From Vibrio tubiashii (GTDB taxonomy: Bacteria; Pseudomonadota; Gammaproteobacteria; Enterobacterales; Vibrionaceae): a DNA stretch of 64,000 bases. The notes under the pieces are model-generated. The model saw nothing but the letters and a program-made list of their open reading frames with translations. It was not told the origin of the DNA and did not search any database. Shown piece by piece: positions 30,701-36,296 of the stretch (the stretch's first letter is position 1; each line of letters starts with the position of its first letter). A program made the position numbers and the translations under genes. The stretch lies in NCBI RefSeq assembly GCF_028551255.1, contig NZ_CP117029.1, forward strand, positions 1,488,001-1,552,000. Direction: 5' to 3'.

Positions 30701-31030
30701 GATGATGGCGCTGATATCTTCAAGTGGGTAGATATGGCAACTGAGCACGATCGTGTCACTGATTTTGATAAAGATCAGGGAGATAAGCTTGATTTATCTG
30801 ACCTGTTTGAAGATGTATCAAAAGCAGATATCTCAGAGTTGCTGACAGAGCTGAAAACGACGAACGAAGGAGAGGCTTCTGCAGTTAAGGTATCTGTTAG
30901 TGAGGAAAGTGGTTCGTCAACATTGATAATAGAGAAGGATAGCAATACGTTAACTATTGATTTTGATGGGGCGTCCGCGACTGATATCACGAATAGTCTG
31001 GTCGATAGCTTAGAACATTTAAAGCACTAA
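15719..31030 (+). CDS. Giant LapA/BapA-type RTX adhesin with LapG-type cleavage site
   Basis: 5103 residues, extreme even for repeats-in-toxin adhesins. No Sec signal. Residues 1-130: LapA-like retention module, with VRVLVEGELPRPGEV and, after IFAALEEGQDPTQLG, the di-alanine motif TAAG at 95-98. About 162-250: cadherin-like domain; 251-357: diverged VCBS domain; 358-2278: 17 nearly identical 113-residue VCBS repeats; 2279-2391: a last diverged repeat. About 2400-2575 a beta-rich module, then cadherin-like domains and Calx-beta-like domains (to about 3015), further beta-rich modules (3017-3500), cadherin and three Calx-beta-like domains (to about 3996). VWA domain at about 4159-4377 with MIDAS DVSGS (4178-4182). 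RTX nonapeptides near 4848-4865 and 4940-5001 (GGGGNDTIYG, GGSGNDTLIG), then the type I secretion tail with GADIFKW and DFDKDQGDKLDLSDL. Start ATG 15719 follows AAGGA. Role: surface attachment and biofilm; ligands unknown. Confidence 0.93.
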   Translation: MGFGTYVAMGNLAANQVIVIDVNGNVRVLVEGELPRPGEVIVQSNSDVVDNNQQLQVELVDDGGEPQDITAEIEDIFAALEEGQDPTQLGEDFATAAGGQSGSSLTASGSVTRDGTETIASTEFTTQGFQSLGLSQTQSLTLLDQFQLFEPIFVDLNNDPLGESLAVTTDEDTAISGTLTATDQNPTDTLTFSQTSTPTNGTAVVNPDGTWTYTPNENYNGPDSFTVIVDDGNGGTDTLVVNVTVTPVNDPATVSDDNGTVVEDDENQTVASGTLEVADVDAGEAFVQPYEITNDYGTFIVNSDGSWTFTINNESSVVQALPNGEEIPLAFDVTSIDGTGTGTVSITVKGTNDSAIITPSDNEDTSVVEVGIDGNGDPIGDTQAGGQLTLKDVDDGEQVYKQPTSLAGEFGTFTFNINTGEWTYTLDPDKSDALNAGDQETDSLTVESFDGTARETITVNIVGSNDGATITPSDNEDTSVVEVGIDGNGDPIGDTQAGGQLTLKDVDDGEQVYKQPTSLAGEFGTFTFNINTGEWTYTLDPDKSDALNAGDQETDSLTVESFDGTARETITVNIVGSNDGATITPSDNEDTSVVEVGIDGNGDPIGDAQAGGQLTLKDVDDGEQVYKQPTSLAGEFGTFTFNINTGEWTYTLDPDKSDALNAGDQETDSLTVESFDGTARETITVNIVGSNDGATITPSDNEDTSVVEVGIDGNGDPIGDAQAGGQLTLKDIDDGEQVYKQPTSLAGEFGTFTFNINTGEWTYTLDPDKSDALNAGDQETDSLTVESFDGTARETITVNIVGSNDGATITPSDNEDTSVVEVGIDGNGDPIGDAQAGGQLTLKDVDDGEQVYKQPTSLAGEFGTFTFNINTGEWTYTLDPDKSDALNAGDQETDSLTVESFDGTARETITVNIVGSNDGATITPSDNEDTSVVEVGIDGNGDPIGDAQAGGQLTLKDVDDGEQVYKQPTSLAGEFGTFTFNINTGEWTYTLDPDKSDALNAGDQETDSLTVESFDGTARETITVNIVGSNDGATITPSDNEDTSVVEVGIDGNGDPIGDAQAGGQLTLKDIDDGEQVYKQPTSLAGEFGTFTFNINTGEWTYTLDPDKSDALNAGDQETDSLTVESFDGTARETITVNIVGSNDGATITPSDNEDTSVVEVGIDGNGDPIGDAQAGGQLTLKDIDDGEQVYKQPTSLAGEFGTFTFNINTGEWTYTLDPDKSDALNAGDQETDSLTVESFDGTARETITVNIVGSNDGATITPSDNEDTSVVEVGIDGNGDPIGDAQAGGQLTLKDIDDGEQVYKQPTSLAGEFGTFTFNINTGEWTYTLDPDKSDALNAGDQETDSLTVESFDGTARETITVNIVGSNDGATITPSDNEDTSVVEVGIDGNGDPIGDAQAGGQLTLKDVDDGEQVYKQPTSLAGEFGTFTFNINTGEWTYTLDPDKSDALNAGDQETDSLTVESFDGTARETITVNIVGSNDGATITPSDNEDTSVVEVGIDGNGDPIGDAQAGGQLTLKDVDDGEQVYKQPTSLAGEFGTFTFNINTGEWTYTLDPDKSDALNAGDQETDSLTVESFDGTARETITVNIVGSNDGATITPSDNEDTSVVEVGIDGNGDPIGDAQAGGQLTLKDVDDGEQVYKQPTSLAGEFGTFTFNINTGEWTYTLDPDKSDALNAGDQETDSLTVESFDGTARETITVNIVGSNDGATITPSDNEDTSVVEVGIDGNGDPIGDAQAGGQLTLKDVDDGEQVYKQPTSLAGEFGTFTFNINTGEWTYTLDPDKSDALNAGDQETDSLTVESFDGTARETITVNIVGSNDGATITPSDNEDTSVVEVGIDGNGDPIGDAQAGGQLTLKDVDDGEQVYKQPTSLAGEFGTFTFNINTGEWTYTLDPDKSDALNAGDQETDSLTVESFDGTARETITVNIVGSNDGATITPSDNEDTSVVEVGIDGNGDPIGDAQAGGQLTLKDVDDGEQVYKQPTSLAGEFGTFTFNINTGEWTYTLDPDKSDALNAGDQEADSLTVESFDGTARETITVNIVGSNDGATITPSDNEDTSVVEVGIDGNGDPIGDAQAGGQLTLKDVDDGEQVYKQPTSLAGEFGTFTFNINTGEWTYTLDPDKSDALNAGDQETDSLTVESFDGTARETITVNIVGSNDGATITPSDNEDTSVVEVGIDGNGDPIGDAQAGGQLTLKDVDDGEQVYKQPTSLAGEFGTFTFNINTGEWTYTLDPDKSDALNAGDQETDSLTVESFDGTARETITVNIVGSNDGATITPSDNEDTSVVEVGIDGNGDPIGDAQAGGQLTLKDVDDGESFFQTPGSLDGQYGTFTFNPTTGHWTYTLDNDKVDMLKVGDQRQDKLVVTSLDGTATETITVNILGTNDGPIAVDDKYNVPQETLLFTESFENMTNTPEWVVLYGDQLGDWKATNGLEIQHESVVNEASDGEYIAELDAHKNTAITTTIDTAGQDSIRLEFDYNPRRDGQSSSDMTFKVGDVLVTVHADGTLSGAEGLNIQIGQPDANGWYRITAELDVKGDNTELTFAGAGKSDSYGALLDNITVTGLDYPNLVTEEDTSITFSFDELLANDTDIDGDDLSIIEGSITSATNGTLTVDYVAKTITFKPDENYNGEATFKYKVTDGNGGEDDATVTLNITPVNDDPVFVDDKDKPLGDDVTISTSTKEDASVSGKVKATDVDGDSLTYTASNPQNGSVTVKPDGSWTYTPKPEYDGPDSFVITVSDGNGGTDTITVNVDVLPVAELTVTSGQPVTEGDEAYLSFEINLDELVSENVGLDLTLGAAGDTATKGIDYEDKIYVKDGQGYKALTPNELANLIIDKGEDSIEVFVKVIDDSLLEGEETVTLKVSSDSQYVEVPGQDTAQGKIVDETITADKETVTVTLKGPSTVVEGDTTTPFTITLSEAVPEKSVITLKYTYTNADNQDIVEVLEVEIEAGSKTANFTIDTVPDNEYEQGQQFNVSVVSVKHDDKNVFEQLDTTSANKDVAIDDSHDNPPESEDFTASVASTGKTQIVFDHTDAAKDHISDDEDDAANKDVRVVITELPDHGTLYYNGVEITKEQLYSGEGDTQYDKFDPDLIEYEPDADSEGFVLGLHSSSDEKPLGEDDQSASREDFYNWGTEVNSTTRELDLGGNDKVIISSNGGALTQYRGDATANHVGHGIGIGAGQGINDGEVLSIDFATRPADSITLGLDGLGGYFEKGLGNSNESSVEITVYFEGGSKTFSYQKESSGNDDLFHELTIPSAGFELPDGAEITRVELTTDGPGNWELRYLETELSDSFDYRAVDSDGNFSDESTVTIADQNAAPVAVNDPEGFSVSLGSLNVNDLGSWQSDDASMSASYQGVTKDITEVGVKRGVGGHENGGIEEQIQFNREDGVSEQLEITLAKPATQFSFEVSNLFKGEGGSGNHEQGKWIAYLDGVVVASDTFVANKGNSNGSYTVDLKGKAFDSIVFESTDFVDVPARGSDSSDYFLTGFEASSESGAYAVNQGGVLEIPVSELLANDSDPDNDAIRITYVFGDKHGEARIENGKVLFDLDDDFFGTTEFKYQITDDNGGFAEAIVKVVVNPEPSPASVEGISLLSSSVDEGQSLAYKVALDGSTLTEARYKVTLTGAQGDTADGDDVDLSKVQFTNGVTYDEAKGEVIVPVGVKDFTILVPTVNDSVHEVDETYTVTIDGKTATGAIIDNDVTIKVHDAPRVNEGEQAVFKVELSEASSDKHYVKFEATTIGYDSETDDIDVDSLVYEYRDTRGDFQTATVVDGYIEIPAGVTELRVSVQTVQDDKFEWTEKFGLHIIATKSEAGSNSSIDEARSDLEGVGSIKLDNADNPTLTLSNATAVLEGDSAVFDANLSKVSEASIDMKVEFVFSAGSDKASLEDLALDSAKPYEGVTVTYLHKGQLKTIEVDETDGTFTLPARVTDFKVIVDTLDDSGLEDSESFEIKLSEVPFESPTDGSLDVIINHGQHGVTAAGTILDNEVAPVITNAAVSVSEEGLIGGIVDDNGLSLDTTDSATITGKLTIRDDNGDLADTVFSNDDGEITIRDTSGNLIESDGTPLTWIVSNDGHTLVGSASGQPIVEVSLDNVGTYNIKLLGQIDHPNTNGEDSLSIDLPVIAKDASGLSSSGKITLSVEDDSPEASRVHHDVAAETKVGANVQLILDVSGSMKWDSVTGSDKNVTKSRLQVMQEAAIEMLKQYDSLGATKVQIVLFNYAASSSVWMTVDEAIAQINDLSASSTTDYDDAIDKAAKSWSTSDNGGKLDGATNVSYFLSDGDPTSSDGDNPNTIEQDELSAWVDHLTENKITAIAYGMGEDVTTAHLDQVAFDGSVKDAAIGGQGDSKSTVVADLTQLPPIMLQSVIEPIEGNLLAGQEGADGADISQLTIDGVTYDFDGETLTVTDNNDSVSHLFDRETNTLTVFIDSKHSLVIDLDDGDYEFFGAQSSQAVNLEFGYTLTDTDGDSSSNVLSFEIKEASGGDNTNTPPTASDFTISSDSNVAQVDFAPHAKDNEDDASSDKHTSVRIEELPGHGKLYQVDSSGKIIGDALEVGSEVLDSANIVYVADKVTSIVHGGSLIGDDFVQDNGLNEKNKDSGVDQLELEGMVISGGKFDGLNFADADATIKYDHNNNQSGVFVHTSHDNGTGKETQIGEYMSISSTEGDISTAKLSFASLQGQFNNGHAKVVAYLFHGGQPVTKVDPLVITGGKSGYATIDSSEGIFDEIRLVVVNTHNAGKDAGFNLSGVELTPSGPVDIKDEFKYTAIDSDDQDSPNQGTVTVNATSIIDAGEGQLDMVTINHAGDKIDWAQSAATIWGSENNGVLEYDASNGLAIDVGIGNDLVHLGDGNDTIYMGDSHSPINQDDITPTKQAAIDEISNNFAEIDIADLVDDNLNDSFAPDEDSSIALKNIVETDDNVSASRPGVDIAHGGGGNDTIYGQGGTDLIFGGTGHDVLDGGEGNDAVRGGSGNDTLIGGLGDDILVGDDGADIFKWVDMATEHDRVTDFDKDQGDKLDLSDLFEDVSKADISELLTELKTTNEGEASAVKVSVSEESGSSTLIIEKDSNTLTIDFDGASATDITNSLVDSLEHLKH
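16001..16012 (+). other. TAAG di-alanine (LapG-type) cleavage motif in the adhesin
   Basis: ACG GCA GCG GGT encodes T95-A96-A97-G98. It follows an acidic helix (AEIEDIFAALEEGQDPTQLG) in the same place as in Pseudomonas LapA, where LapG cuts between or next to the two alanines. The motif is seen directly; cleavage is inferred from the family. Confidence 0.7.
16790..22642 (+). repeat. Tandem array of 339-bp VCBS-coding repeats, 17 full copies plus part of an 18th
   Basis: Units start at 16790 and recur every 339 bases (17129, 17468 and so on to 22214); the 18th starts at 22553 and stays identical until 22642. Each unit encodes 113 residues from TPSDNEDTSVVEVG to TVNIVGSNDGAT plus one residue. 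Copies differ at a handful of positions, mostly silent (GAC/GAT, GGT/GGC, GTC/GTT, ACC/ACT); amino-acid changes are T/A before QAGGQ (units 1-2 versus the rest), V/I in KDVDDGE (units 4, 7, 8, 9 have I) and T/A in QETDS (unit 15). G+C of a 240-base stretch counted by hand is 57.5%, against about 39% in 180 bases from the later part of the gene. Confidence 0.97.
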
Positions 31031-31033
31031 AAT

Positions 31034-31072
31034 AAAAACAGCCGGAGTTAGAAATAACTCCGGCTGTTTTTT
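31034..31072 (+). terminator. Terminator of the giant adhesin
   Basis: 17-bp perfect stem with a GAAA tetraloop; the core is CAGCCGGAGTTA / TAACTCCGGCTG, followed by six Ts. It begins 4 bases after the adhesin stop. Confidence 0.93.
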
Positions 31073-31083
31073 CACGCCTGTAG

Positions 31084-31109
31084 AAAAGCCACCTTACATA
31101 GGTGGCTTT
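31084..31109 (-). terminator. Terminator of rlmI
   Basis: AAAGCCACCT / AGGTGGCTTT with loop TACAT, 22 bases after the rlmI stop on its strand; on the minus strand it ends in a short T-run. Confidence 0.7.
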
Positions 31110-31131
31110 GCTGTTTGGTGAGCTTGCTTCT

Positions 31132-32325
31132 CTACAACACCTTACAAGCGAAACCTTTCAGGTAAAAACCTTCTGGGTATGCACTGTCAGTAGGGTGGTC
31201 TGCTGCTTGTTCAAAGCGTTCTACAAACTTCACCTGACGGCCAGAATCAACCGCAGCGTCTGCAATCACTTTCTGGAATAGCTCACCGCTCATCAAGCCT
31301 GAACACGAGTAGGTAAGCAGTGTTCCACCTGGTTTTAGGATTTGCATGGCTAACATGTTGATATCTTTGTATCCGTTAGCGCCTGACGTTAAGTTGTTTT
31401 TGCTTGAAACAAACTTAGGTGGGTCCATGATAACCACGTCAAACTTAGTGCCCTGATCGCGATACTCACGCAGTAACTTGAACACATCAGCATTTAGGAA
31501 GACGGCACGCTTTTTCGAAATATCGAACTCATTTAGCTCAGCATTGTGTTTCGCTGTATCAAGCGCTGGCTGAGATACATCAGCATTGATAACGCGCTTA
31601 GCGCCACCTTTCAAAGAGTAAAGACCGAAGCCACCAGTGTAGGAGAAGCAGTTCAGAACTTCTTTATCTTTTACATACTTCATTGCTTGTTGGCGGCTAT
31701 CTCTTTGGTCGAGGTAGAAGCCTGTTTTGTGGCCGCCAACGATATCGACACTGATTTTTACGCCATTCTCTTCGATAACCACAGATTTAGGTGGCTCTTG
31801 ACCATGAAGGATGCCAACAGTCTCTTCTAGGCCTTCTTTCTTACGTACGGCAACATCAGAACGTTCGTAAACGTTACACTCAGGGAAACATTCGACTAAG
31901 GCATCCACAAGTGTTTGTTTGTGGAACTCAGCGCCAGCACTTAGCAACTGACACACTAAGTAGTCTTGGTACTTATCGATAGTGATACCGGGAAGACCAT
32001 CTGACTCAGCAGCAATCAAGCGGTAGCCAGTGAGTCCATCACGCTCGATGATATCTTCACGTAACAATTGAGCGTCTTGAATACGCTTAACAAAAAAGCC
32101 CTTGTCGATGGATTCTTTTTCGAAGCTCCAAACGCGTGCTCGGATTTGAGAGTTTGGCGAGTAAGCTGCCTTTGCTAGCCATTTACCATCGTGAGCGAAA
32201 ACGTCGACCGTTTCCCCTAATTTCGGCTCACCTTCGACTTTGTGTATTCCACGAGAGAACACCCAAGGGTGCTTGCGGCGAAGGGATTTGTCTCGTCCTT
32301 TGACTAGATAAATAGCTGGAGTCAT
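31132..32325 (-). CDS. rlmI: 23S rRNA m5C1962 methyltransferase RlmI
   Basis: SAM-dependent methyltransferase acting on C1962 of 23S rRNA. 397 residues, equal to the E. coli protein. N-terminal PUA-like RNA-binding domain ([20 protein letters not shown]), central [13 protein letters not shown], Rossmann methyltransferase core with [26 protein letters not shown] and the catalytic-type TYSCSGLMS. Start ATG 32325 gives [14 protein letters not shown]; the frame extends upstream to 32406 through the chemoreceptor terminator, so the longer form is rejected. rlmI, acyP, tusE and yccA are neighbours in E. coli as well. Confidence 0.93.
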   Translation of the reverse strand: MTPAIYLVKGRDKSLRRKHPWVFSRGIHKVEGEPKLGETVDVFAHDGKWLAKAAYSPNSQIRARVWSFEKESIDKGFFVKRIQDAQLLREDIIERDGLTGYRLIAAESDGLPGITIDKYQDYLVCQLLSAGAEFHKQTLVDALVECFPECNVYERSDVAVRKKEGLEETVGILHGQEPPKSVVIEENGVKISVDIVGGHKTGFYLDQRDSRQQAMKYVKDKEVLNCFSYTGGFGLYSLKGGAKRVINADVSQPALDTAKHNAELNEFDISKKRAVFLNADVFKLLREYRDQGTKFDVVIMDPPKFVSSKNNLTSGANGYKDINMLAMQILKPGGTLLTYSCSGLMSGELFQKVIADAAVDSGRQVKFVERFEQAADHPTDSAYPEGFYLKGFACKVL

Positions 32326-32390
32326 TGGTTTACTCAATTGTTTATTTGGAAAGGTGGGGTATTTTCTAGGATGTGTTTTTGAAAAGCAAA

Positions 32391-32414
32391 TAAAAGAGCC
32401 GCTCAAGGCGGCTC
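32391..32414 (-). terminator. Terminator of the chemoreceptor gene
   Basis: GAGCCGC (32396-32402) pairs with GCGGCTC (32408-32414); on the minus strand TTTTATTT follows. Adjacent to the receptor stop codon. Confidence 0.8.
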
Positions 32415-32418
32415 CGGT

Positions 32419-33822
32419 TTATGCTTTTAGGCCCGTAAGTAAGGCTTCCATTTGATCGCTTTGATTTCGCAGTTGAGCGATATTGGAGTTGGTCGCATTG
32501 ATCATGCTGCATACGCTGTCAGATTGGACGCGTATATCTTCAACGCTTGCGGCGATGTTATCTGCCACAACACCTTGCTCCTCGGCTGCAGTCGCGATCT
32601 GAATACTGCTGTCTGAGATTGATTGGTTTTTCTCTGCTAACGCACCAATTTCAACATCAACTTCCGACATACGTTGCTGGCCTTCAGAGGCATTAACAAC
32701 CGTTGTTTCCATTAACTGCGTTAAAGACTGGCTATTACGCTGCAGAGCTTCGATCATGGTTTGAATTTCTACCGTTGCTTGTTGAGTACGACCTGCTAAG
32801 GCACGAACTTCATCAGCAACCACCGCAAAACCACGACCTTGTTCTCCGGCGCGCGCAGCTTCGATCGCGGCGTTTAGAGCGAGCAGGTTGGTTTGTTCAG
32901 AGATTCCGTTGATCGTCGTGACCACTTCATCAATTTGCGCTGCATTGGCATCAAGTTCTGCGACTGCTTCAGAAGCTGACTGGATCTCTTGAGAAAGCTT
33001 TGAAATCGAGCTCAGCGTATGTCCAACTTTAGACTGCCCTTGTGTTGCCACACTGCGAGCATCTTCCGTTTGAGCGCTAGATTCATGGGCCAAGTTAGCG
33101 ACTTCTCTAATTGTAGAAGCCATTTGCTCTGTCGCGCTAGCTAGAGAGTTTAGGTGCTCTTGTTGGCTGCTAGAAACCTCTGCACTCTGCTGATTCGATT
33201 GGTTCAAGTCGGAGCTAATCTGTTGCATTAATGCGATAGACTCTTGAATGGAGATCACCATGTTCTGCTCTCGTTCAGCAACTTTGTCTATGGTGATAGC
33301 TATCTCACTGAATTCATCGCGTACTTTAAAGAAGTTCATTCTACTGGTGAGATCACCATCGGCTAACGTGTTAAGCGCTTTATTCATGGTAAACATTGCA
33401 CCGCCAATAAAGGTCATGATGTAGTAAACACCTAGCGCAATAAGTGACAATGTCACTAAAATAATAACCATGTGGGTAGTAGACATTGCTGACCACAAGT
33501 TGTGCTCGTGAATGGCCGCTAGACTAAACGCTCCGTCATTGACGCTTACAGCCCCTTCGCCACTACCAAATTGGATGGTATTTGAATCCTTGATGATGTT
33601 CGCGACCTGATCTTGGGAAAGGTTTCCGGCTTCAATCAGGTTACGCATTAGAACAAGTTCGTCCTTATAGAGGTGGTTAAGCATTTGGTCGGCACTGTTA
33701 TCAAGAACCAAGGTCAGGATGATTAATGCGATAACTGGGAGTAAGAAGAGTAAGTAGAACTTCTCCTGGATTTTTAAATGAATGAGATATTTGTCAATCC
33801 AGCGAAAAGGTATTTCTTTCAT
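32419..33822 (-). CDS. Methyl-accepting chemotaxis protein
   Basis: About 467 residues. TM1 near residues 20-42 ([19 protein letters not shown]), a short periplasmic region of roughly 75 residues, TM2 ([20 protein letters not shown]), HAMP, then a long coiled coil with the signalling hairpin [20 protein letters not shown] and [19 protein letters not shown]. The periplasmic part is too small for a full four-helix or dCache sensor, so its signal is unknown. No C-terminal CheR/CheB-docking pentapeptide is seen (ends [10 protein letters not shown]). Start 33822 ([13 protein letters not shown]) is preferred over ATG 33858, since the extra 12 residues have no ribosome binding site or family likeness. 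Orphan receptor, not beside other che genes. Confidence 0.9.
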   Translation of the reverse strand: MKEIPFRWIDKYLIHLKIQEKFYLLFLLPVIALIILTLVLDNSADQMLNHLYKDELVLMRNLIEAGNLSQDQVANIIKDSNTIQFGSGEGAVSVNDGAFSLAAIHEHNLWSAMSTTHMVIILVTLSLIALGVYYIMTFIGGAMFTMNKALNTLADGDLTSRMNFFKVRDEFSEIAITIDKVAEREQNMVISIQESIALMQQISSDLNQSNQQSAEVSSSQQEHLNSLASATEQMASTIREVANLAHESSAQTEDARSVATQGQSKVGHTLSSISKLSQEIQSASEAVAELDANAAQIDEVVTTINGISEQTNLLALNAAIEAARAGEQGRGFAVVADEVRALAGRTQQATVEIQTMIEALQRNSQSLTQLMETTVVNASEGQQRMSEVDVEIGALAEKNQSISDSSIQIATAAEEQGVVADNIAASVEDIRVQSDSVCSMINATNSNIAQLRNQSDQMEALLTGLKA

Positions 33823-33917
33823 AATTATTATGTCCAATGAAGAGACCCATATATCCATTATGGGTAAGAATAGTACGCGCCTAATATATCATTGACTCAA
33901 TAGTAGAGGTATACGGA

Positions 33918-34190
33918 ATGGATCAAAGTTGTGAGAGGTTCACAGTATCGGGATTAGTTCAAGGAGTGGGGTTTCGCTACCATACGTCATATCAAGGTCT
34001 TAAACTCGAAGCGACAGGCTATGCAAAAAACCTAGACAATGGGGATGTTGAAGTGGTGGTCTGCGGCAGCGATTCGCAAATAGAAACGATGGCAAAATGG
34101 TTAGAACACGGGCCTAGAAGTGCGAGAGTTGATAGCTTGATTCGAGAATCTATCGCTTATAAACCGTACAAAGGGTTTAAGATCCTGTAG
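33918..34190 (+). CDS. acyP: Acylphosphatase
   Basis: 90-residue enzyme hydrolysing acyl phosphates such as acetyl phosphate or carbamoyl phosphate. Active-site residues fit the family: Arg20 in [10 protein letters not shown] and Asn38 in GYAKNL. Start ATG 33918 has AGAGG upstream. Divergent from the chemoreceptor and convergent with tusE. Confidence 0.93.
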   Translation: MDQSCERFTVSGLVQGVGFRYHTSYQGLKLEATGYAKNLDNGDVEVVVCGSDSQIETMAKWLEHGPRSARVDSLIRESIAYKPYKGFKIL

Positions 34191-34203
34191 TAGGGACTAC
34201 AGG
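34184..34203. terminator. Hairpin at the acyP/tusE convergence
   Basis: CCTGTAGT / ACTACAGG, 8 bp, loop AGGG, overlapping the acyP stop. No T-run, so only a possible terminator. Confidence 0.35.
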
Positions 34204-34213
34204 ACATTTATCG

Positions 34214-34543
34214 CTATAAACATTTAGCAGGTTTTGGTAATCCCGCGAGTTTTGTCGCTTGCTTTGCGGGACCTTGCTTGAAGAGCTTAAACAGGTATTT
34301 GCTGTTACCTTTTTCCGGGCCGTGGGCTTTTTCTATCGCTTTAACGAGCATGCGAACTGCGGGAGAAGTATTGAACTCTTCGTAAAAATCGCGAACAAAA
34401 TGAATCACTTCTAAGTGTGCTTCGGTTAACTCGATACCTTCTTGTTCTGCCAGTATTGAAATCATACCTTCTTCCCAATCAGTATGATCTAATAAGTAGC
34501 CTTGTGCGTCAGTTTCGATTTGTTTGCCGTTGTACTCAAACAT
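34214..34543 (-). CDS. tusE: Sulfur-relay protein TusE (DsrC family)
   Basis: 109 residues. Accepts persulfide sulfur from TusBCD and passes it to MnmA for 2-thiouridine in tRNA wobble positions. DsrC-fold segments [29 protein letters not shown] and the C-terminal arm ending PKPAKCL with the penultimate catalytic Cys108. The second Cys of true DsrC is absent, favouring TusE. Neighbouring yccA and acyP match the enterobacterial gene order. Confidence 0.93.
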   Translation of the reverse strand: MFEYNGKQIETDAQGYLLDHTDWEEGMISILAEQEGIELTEAHLEVIHFVRDFYEEFNTSPAVRMLVKAIEKAHGPEKGNSKYLFKLFKQGPAKQATKLAGLPKPAKCL

Positions 34544-34611
34544 CTTACGATCCTAATTTTTATGATATTCAATAGGGTAGCGCAGCATACCTTGACTGGG
34601 CAAGATATCAA

Positions 34612-34645
34612 GTAAAAAGCCCGAAAGGGAAACCTTTCGGGCTTT
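34612..34645 (-). terminator. Terminator of yccA
   Basis: 13-bp stem AAAGCCCGAAAGG / CCTTTCGGGCTTT with GAAA loop; on the minus strand TTTTT follows. 25 bases after the yccA stop. Confidence 0.88.
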
Positions 34646-34670
34646 GTCATATCTATACAACAATAACGAA

Positions 34671-35333
34671 TTAGTCGTTGTTCATAATGCCTAAGATTTG
34701 AAGTAGGCTAATGAAGATATTGTAGATCGATACGTATAGAGTCACTGTCGCAGAGATGTAGTTAGTTTCACCGCCACGAACAATGCTTTGAGTTGTCATA
34801 AGAATTGCCATTGTAGAGAAAACAATGAACAAGCTGCTTAGCGCTAGGTGAAGTACTGTTGATTGTATAAAGATACTTGCAATCATACCAACAATCAGAA
34901 CAACAAACAGAGATAGCATCAAGCCACCCATCATCGATAGGTCACGCTTTGTTGTTAGTGCGTAAGCAGAAGCTGCTAAGAATGAAAGCGCAGTACCACC
35001 TAGTGCAGTTACGATAAGATCGCCCATACCAGCGCCAACGTAGGCGTTAAGGATTGGACCTAACGTGTAACCCATGAAGCCAGTTAATAGGAATGTGAAT
35101 ACAAGGCCCATTCCATTGTTACGGTTCTTTTCAGTTAAGAATAGTAAGCCGTAAAAGCCTACTAGTGTGATAATTAGGCCAGGGTGAGGAAGGTTCATCA
35201 CCATAGCCACACCAGCAACGACTGCAGACCAAAGCAGCGTCATTGAAAGTAGTGCATAAGTGTTACGCAATACCTTGTTGGTTTGTAGAGCACTTTCTTG
35301 GCTTGAAGTGCGTGTAAACATAGGACTGTTCAT
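34671..35333 (-). CDS. yccA: Bax inhibitor-1 family membrane protein YccA
   Basis: 220 residues with seven hydrophobic helices, the BI-1 fold. In E. coli YccA binds and modulates the FtsH membrane protease. Features: short hydrophilic N-terminus (TSSQESALQTNKVLRNTYAL), LTEKNRNNGMGLVFTF, an internal FLAASAYALTTKRDLSMMGG, and an acidic end NND. Start ATG 35333 is preceded by GAGGAAG. Single gene with its own terminator. Confidence 0.93.
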   Translation of the reverse strand: MNSPMFTRTSSQESALQTNKVLRNTYALLSMTLLWSAVVAGVAMVMNLPHPGLIITLVGFYGLLFLTEKNRNNGMGLVFTFLLTGFMGYTLGPILNAYVGAGMGDLIVTALGGTALSFLAASAYALTTKRDLSMMGGLMLSLFVVLIVGMIASIFIQSTVLHLALSSLFIVFSTMAILMTTQSIVRGGETNYISATVTLYVSIYNIFISLLQILGIMNND

Positions 35334-35480
35334 AATCTTCCTCGTGAGGTTTTATGTTTATATCTACATTTATGAGGTTGAATGAGCAAAAGATCAAGCC
35401 CCAATTGGTGTAGTAGTAGATAAAATAATAATAGAAATAAAAACTTATGTATTTTGAAAGATGTAACACAATATAACAAC

Positions 35481-35510
35481 TAAAAAGGGGCGACCTAAGT
35501 CACCCCTTTT
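35481..35510 (-). terminator. Terminator of the aap operon
   Basis: AAAAGGGG / CCCCTTTT plus three further pairs (GAC/GTC) after one mismatch, loop CTAA. On the minus strand a T-run follows. 15 bases after the aapP stop. Confidence 0.85.
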
Positions 35511-35524
35511 ACGTAGATCACGGA

Positions 35525-36274
35525 TTAGTGGTGCAGAATTTGTGCTAAGAAGTTTTGCGTACGATCTGATTGAGGGTTCTCGAAGAAATCGACTGGGTTG
35601 TTTTCTTCAATAATCTCTCCCGCATCCATAAAGATAACGCGATCGGCGACTTCTTTGGCAAAGCCCATTTCGTGTGTTACACACAACATGGTCATCCCTT
35701 CTTCTGCCAGTTCTACCATTACATCCAGTACTTCACGTACCATTTCAGGATCGAGTGCAGAAGTAGGTTCATCAAACAGCATCACTTGTGGATTCATACA
35801 TAATGAACGGGCAATCGCCACACGTTGTTGTTGACCACCAGAAAGCTGACCAGGATATTTGTCTGCCTGCTCAGGAATCTTAACACGCTCCAAATATTTC
35901 ATTGCAATCGCTTCTGCTTCATCTTTTGGCATCTTCTTCACCCAGATTGGTGCCAGAGTACAGTTCTCTAACACGGTTAGGTGAGGGAAGAGGTTAAAGT
36001 GCTGGAAACACATGCCGACTTCACGGCGAACCGCTTCAATATTTTTAAGGTCGTCGGTTAATTCATTGCCAGAAACGATGATCTGACCTTTCTGGTGCTC
36101 TTCCAAGCGGTTGATGCAGCGAATCATGGTTGATTTACCTGAGCCTGAAGGACCACAGATAACGATTTTCTCGCCTTTTTTCACGTCTAGGTTGATGTTC
36201 TTGAGTACGTGAAACTCACCGTACCACTTGTTCATATCCTTTAGTTGGATCATGTAATCTTGTTGTTGCGTCAT
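35525..36274 (-). CDS. aapP: General L-amino-acid ABC transporter, ATP-binding subunit
   Basis: 249-residue cytosolic ATPase of the polar amino-acid uptake family (GlnQ/AapP type). Walker [11 protein letters not shown]-loop [13 protein letters not shown], signature [15 protein letters not shown], Walker [13 protein letters not shown], switch His in CVTHEMGF. Works with AapQ and AapM. Last gene of a four-gene operon, 22 bases after aapM. E. coli counterpart is YhdZ. Confidence 0.93.
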   Translation of the reverse strand: MTQQQDYMIQLKDMNKWYGEFHVLKNINLDVKKGEKIVICGPSGSGKSTMIRCINRLEEHQKGQIIVSGNELTDDLKNIEAVRREVGMCFQHFNLFPHLTVLENCTLAPIWVKKMPKDEAEAIAMKYLERVKIPEQADKYPGQLSGGQQQRVAIARSLCMNPQVMLFDEPTSALDPEMVREVLDVMVELAEEGMTMLCVTHEMGFAKEVADRVIFMDAGEIIEENNPVDFFENPQSDRTQNFLAQILHH

Positions 36275-36296
36275 AATACGTCCTTGAGCTTTCTGA

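Noticed and set aside
32326..32406. Longer N-terminus for RlmI
   Set aside because: The extension reads through the chemoreceptor terminator; the family start is [10 protein letters not shown].
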